A model generated the notes under the pieces. It did no database searches. It was not told the DNA's origin and saw only the letters and a program-made list of their open reading frames with translations. This document shows positions 63,701-64,000 of a stretch of DNA of 64,000 bases, piece after piece. The stretch comes from Roseimaritima multifibrata (GTDB lineage Bacteria; Planctomycetota; Planctomycetia; Pirellulales; Pirellulaceae). Every line of letters begins with the position of its first letter. Within the stretch, counting starts at the first letter, position 1. The stretch is from contig NZ_CP036262.1 in NCBI RefSeq assembly GCF_007741495.1, positions 5,146,001 to 5,210,000 on the forward strand. Reading direction: 5' to 3'. The translations under genes were made by a program, and so were the position numbers.

Positions 63701-64000
63701 CCGCCCGAAAGTTCATCGCTTTGGCGATCGACTGCAGCGCCCACGATCCGGGCGTCGGCAACAGCAGGCCTTGGTTGTTGGCCGAGTTACCAACCAAACC
63801 GGGAAGGAATGCAAAGTCAGGATTTGCCGGTTCCGCAGTGGCGTCCATTGCGACTTCGAATGGGACTCCACCAACGTGGCCGTCAACAACGATGTTCCCT
63901 TCGACCTTGGGCTCCATCTGTCCGATCAAGACCGTATCACGATCGATCCGGACAGGTGGCAAGCGACCGGCTTGAACGGTTTTCATTCCAGTGGGCAGTT
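60762..64000 (-). CDS. Large VWA/STN/DUF2135-like planctomycete protein (5' end outside window)
   Basis: The frame stays open past the right edge at 64000, so the N-terminus is missing. At least 1079 codons are visible. The first part (RLPPVRIDRDTVLIGQ, FAFLPGLVGNS) looks like the end of a VIT/VWA module, so a VWA domain probably lies outside. Next come a long coiled-coil region, an STN-type domain (PLTQVARTLSEAHDIPIRID, GTTLRSFMRLMLEDLDLTYMI, typical before secretins), the Met-Gly-Gly tract, an RRA/helical part and a DUF2135-like domain (DVDLAVQEPAGTVCS, SGIYQLSVRRVWGD). A role in protein processing or surface assembly is plausible, but the function is unknown. Confidence 0.75.
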   Translation of the reverse strand, partial: LPTGMKTVQAGRLPPVRIDRDTVLIGQMEPKVEGNIVVDGHVGGVPFEVAMDATAEPANPDFAFLPGLVGNSANNQGLLLPTPGSWALQSIAKAMNFRADQMVQAGTLALKQGNARGASVVADLALASDPNNANAQMISRLASDQGRLTSMLQESANSPKLQGDEVQEQPSGLLEETDAQRQKNSGRLRAEVLGGLSAARRQMERDPSQVTESLKVLRAIVESEPNIDPDVREELLGDVNSALQTASARTKAFMADQETLQQQVAAAEAVERMLADTFRDEARISQLSQQMNAVMREGRYDEAANSLAPDLADLAGTGRVISQHAMENSHIVSTVERHRRYQDLRERGFVDALSLVEKAFIPFVDEPPIVYPEAETWQRLSRRRLERYGSLDLSGDNPIERRIYSALDDEATSGPFLEEPLTQVARTLSEAHDIPIRIDSRALEEDGLSGDMPVTIDIKGTTLRSFMRLMLEDLDLTYMIDDEVLKITTITTAEANLVTKVYPVGDLVVPVISMGGMGGMGGGMGGMGGGMGGMGGGMGGMGGGMGGMGGGMGGMGGGMGGGMFVIPDDISLSGKATSKSVDDSDVLIGPGPIKLTPNDSQTTAEAWQEYFQGLSFETAAEETLHDQRIRSTIRTMNNKASKAASEDDEETAKIHFAEMRDLISAAIASGNVQAWMYEAYALALMGTDGDQTEIERALLSAVDFADTPEDVMNVATHLEAVGSKKAALRLCQDVSRLHPYRQDCYISGLRIARDLDDIDGLTWACAGVLSQAWPKEKESFEREVRLIARATYQTLQERGEYDAAAEFAKKLEVATAHDVIIRVTWTGDADVDLAVQEPAGTVCSLQNPQTAAGGVLLGDTLPGTTDDGNVTETYVCSKGFSGIYQLSVRRVWGDVSTGNATVSILTDVGRPTQRLIQQQIDLKEKNALLTFEVKDGRREERIAEAQLADIGAAKDKMGGAMLAQLAGGSSLSSAGDMIRDIRRFGGNVGGRQPFGRGGAVGFEPEIEVLPEGASMTAIAIISADRRYVRITPTPTFSQIGNVSTFNFVSGDSENLPDTGGGGGFGGSGVGQGQGNVGF
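62312..62460 (-). repeat. In-frame 21-bp repeat encoding (MGGMGGG)n
   Basis: Within the preceding gene about six 7-residue units of MGGMGGG follow SMGGMGG. Each is 21 bp and keeps the frame. The tract probably is a flexible linker between the STN-type and the next domain, and it is a likely site of length variation. Confidence 0.9.

Overview
The window reads as chromosomal DNA of a planctomycete, most likely Pirellulales (Rhodopirellula or Blastopirellula-like). The clearest signs are DUF1559 proteins with a pseudopilin N-terminus, the paired TIGR03545/TIGR03546 families, lipoproteins with a carboxypeptidase-regulatory-like fold, a compact serine/threonine kinase, an ExbB/ExbD/TPR operon, a VWA/STN multidomain protein, and many starts without a clear Shine-Dalgarno. 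This placement is inference from family content. I see no rRNA, tRNA, IS element, phage gene, CRISPR array or origin.

Layout. 1-7.2 kb: partial GrpB-family gene, a membrane protein with a long Gly-Gly-Glu-Gln tract and a DUF4129-like end, the TIGR03545/TIGR03546 pair, an unknown membrane protein and an exported phosphodiesterase. 7.2-14.8 kb: a repeat-bearing intergenic region, an acyltransferase, a DUF1559 gene convergent with a lipoprotein across a shared terminator, an alpha/beta-hydrolase lipoprotein and a Gfo/Idh/MocA fusion protein. 14.8-24.8 kb: flgK, a kinase, a sugar-binding lipoprotein whose two lobes are encoded in swapped order, purN, a small lipoprotein, a frameshifted DUF1559 gene, rarD, a surface-type protein, a 21-bp minisatellite and an aldo/keto reductase. 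24.8-35 kb: HEAT-repeat lipoprotein, csrA, a pyrimidine module (pyrB plus a dihydroorotase lacking its metal ligands), DUF423, a response regulator, an esterase-like protein, mdh and two related membrane-anchored proteins. 35.3-41.5 kb: TPR-TPR-ExbB-ExbD-ExbD operon. 41.8-50 kb: thrC, dksA-like, lspA, a hisN-like phosphatase, a DEAD-box helicase and a sugar ABC transporter (permease plus double ATPase) with no adjacent binding protein. 50-64 kb: O-antigen ligase/TPR protein, histidine kinase, comEA-like, nadC, sugar transferase, DUF2237, uvrD/pcrA and a large VWA/STN/DUF2135-like protein running off the right edge.

Several groups make biochemical sense together. pyrB and its overlapping dihydroorotase-like partner probably form one complex. 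The Exb operon probably forms an energised envelope machine with TPR partners. The O-antigen ligase and sugar transferase suggest surface polysaccharide synthesis nearby.

The strongest unusual signal is the lobe-swapped (circularly permuted) periplasmic binding protein at 17830-18939. Next are the dihydroorotase that has lost its ligands, the Gfo/Idh fusion, the permease with a roughly 113-residue insertion, the homopolymer frameshift in a DUF1559 gene, and families of imperfect palindromes between genes. All domain names come from recognising motifs by eye; no database search was run.
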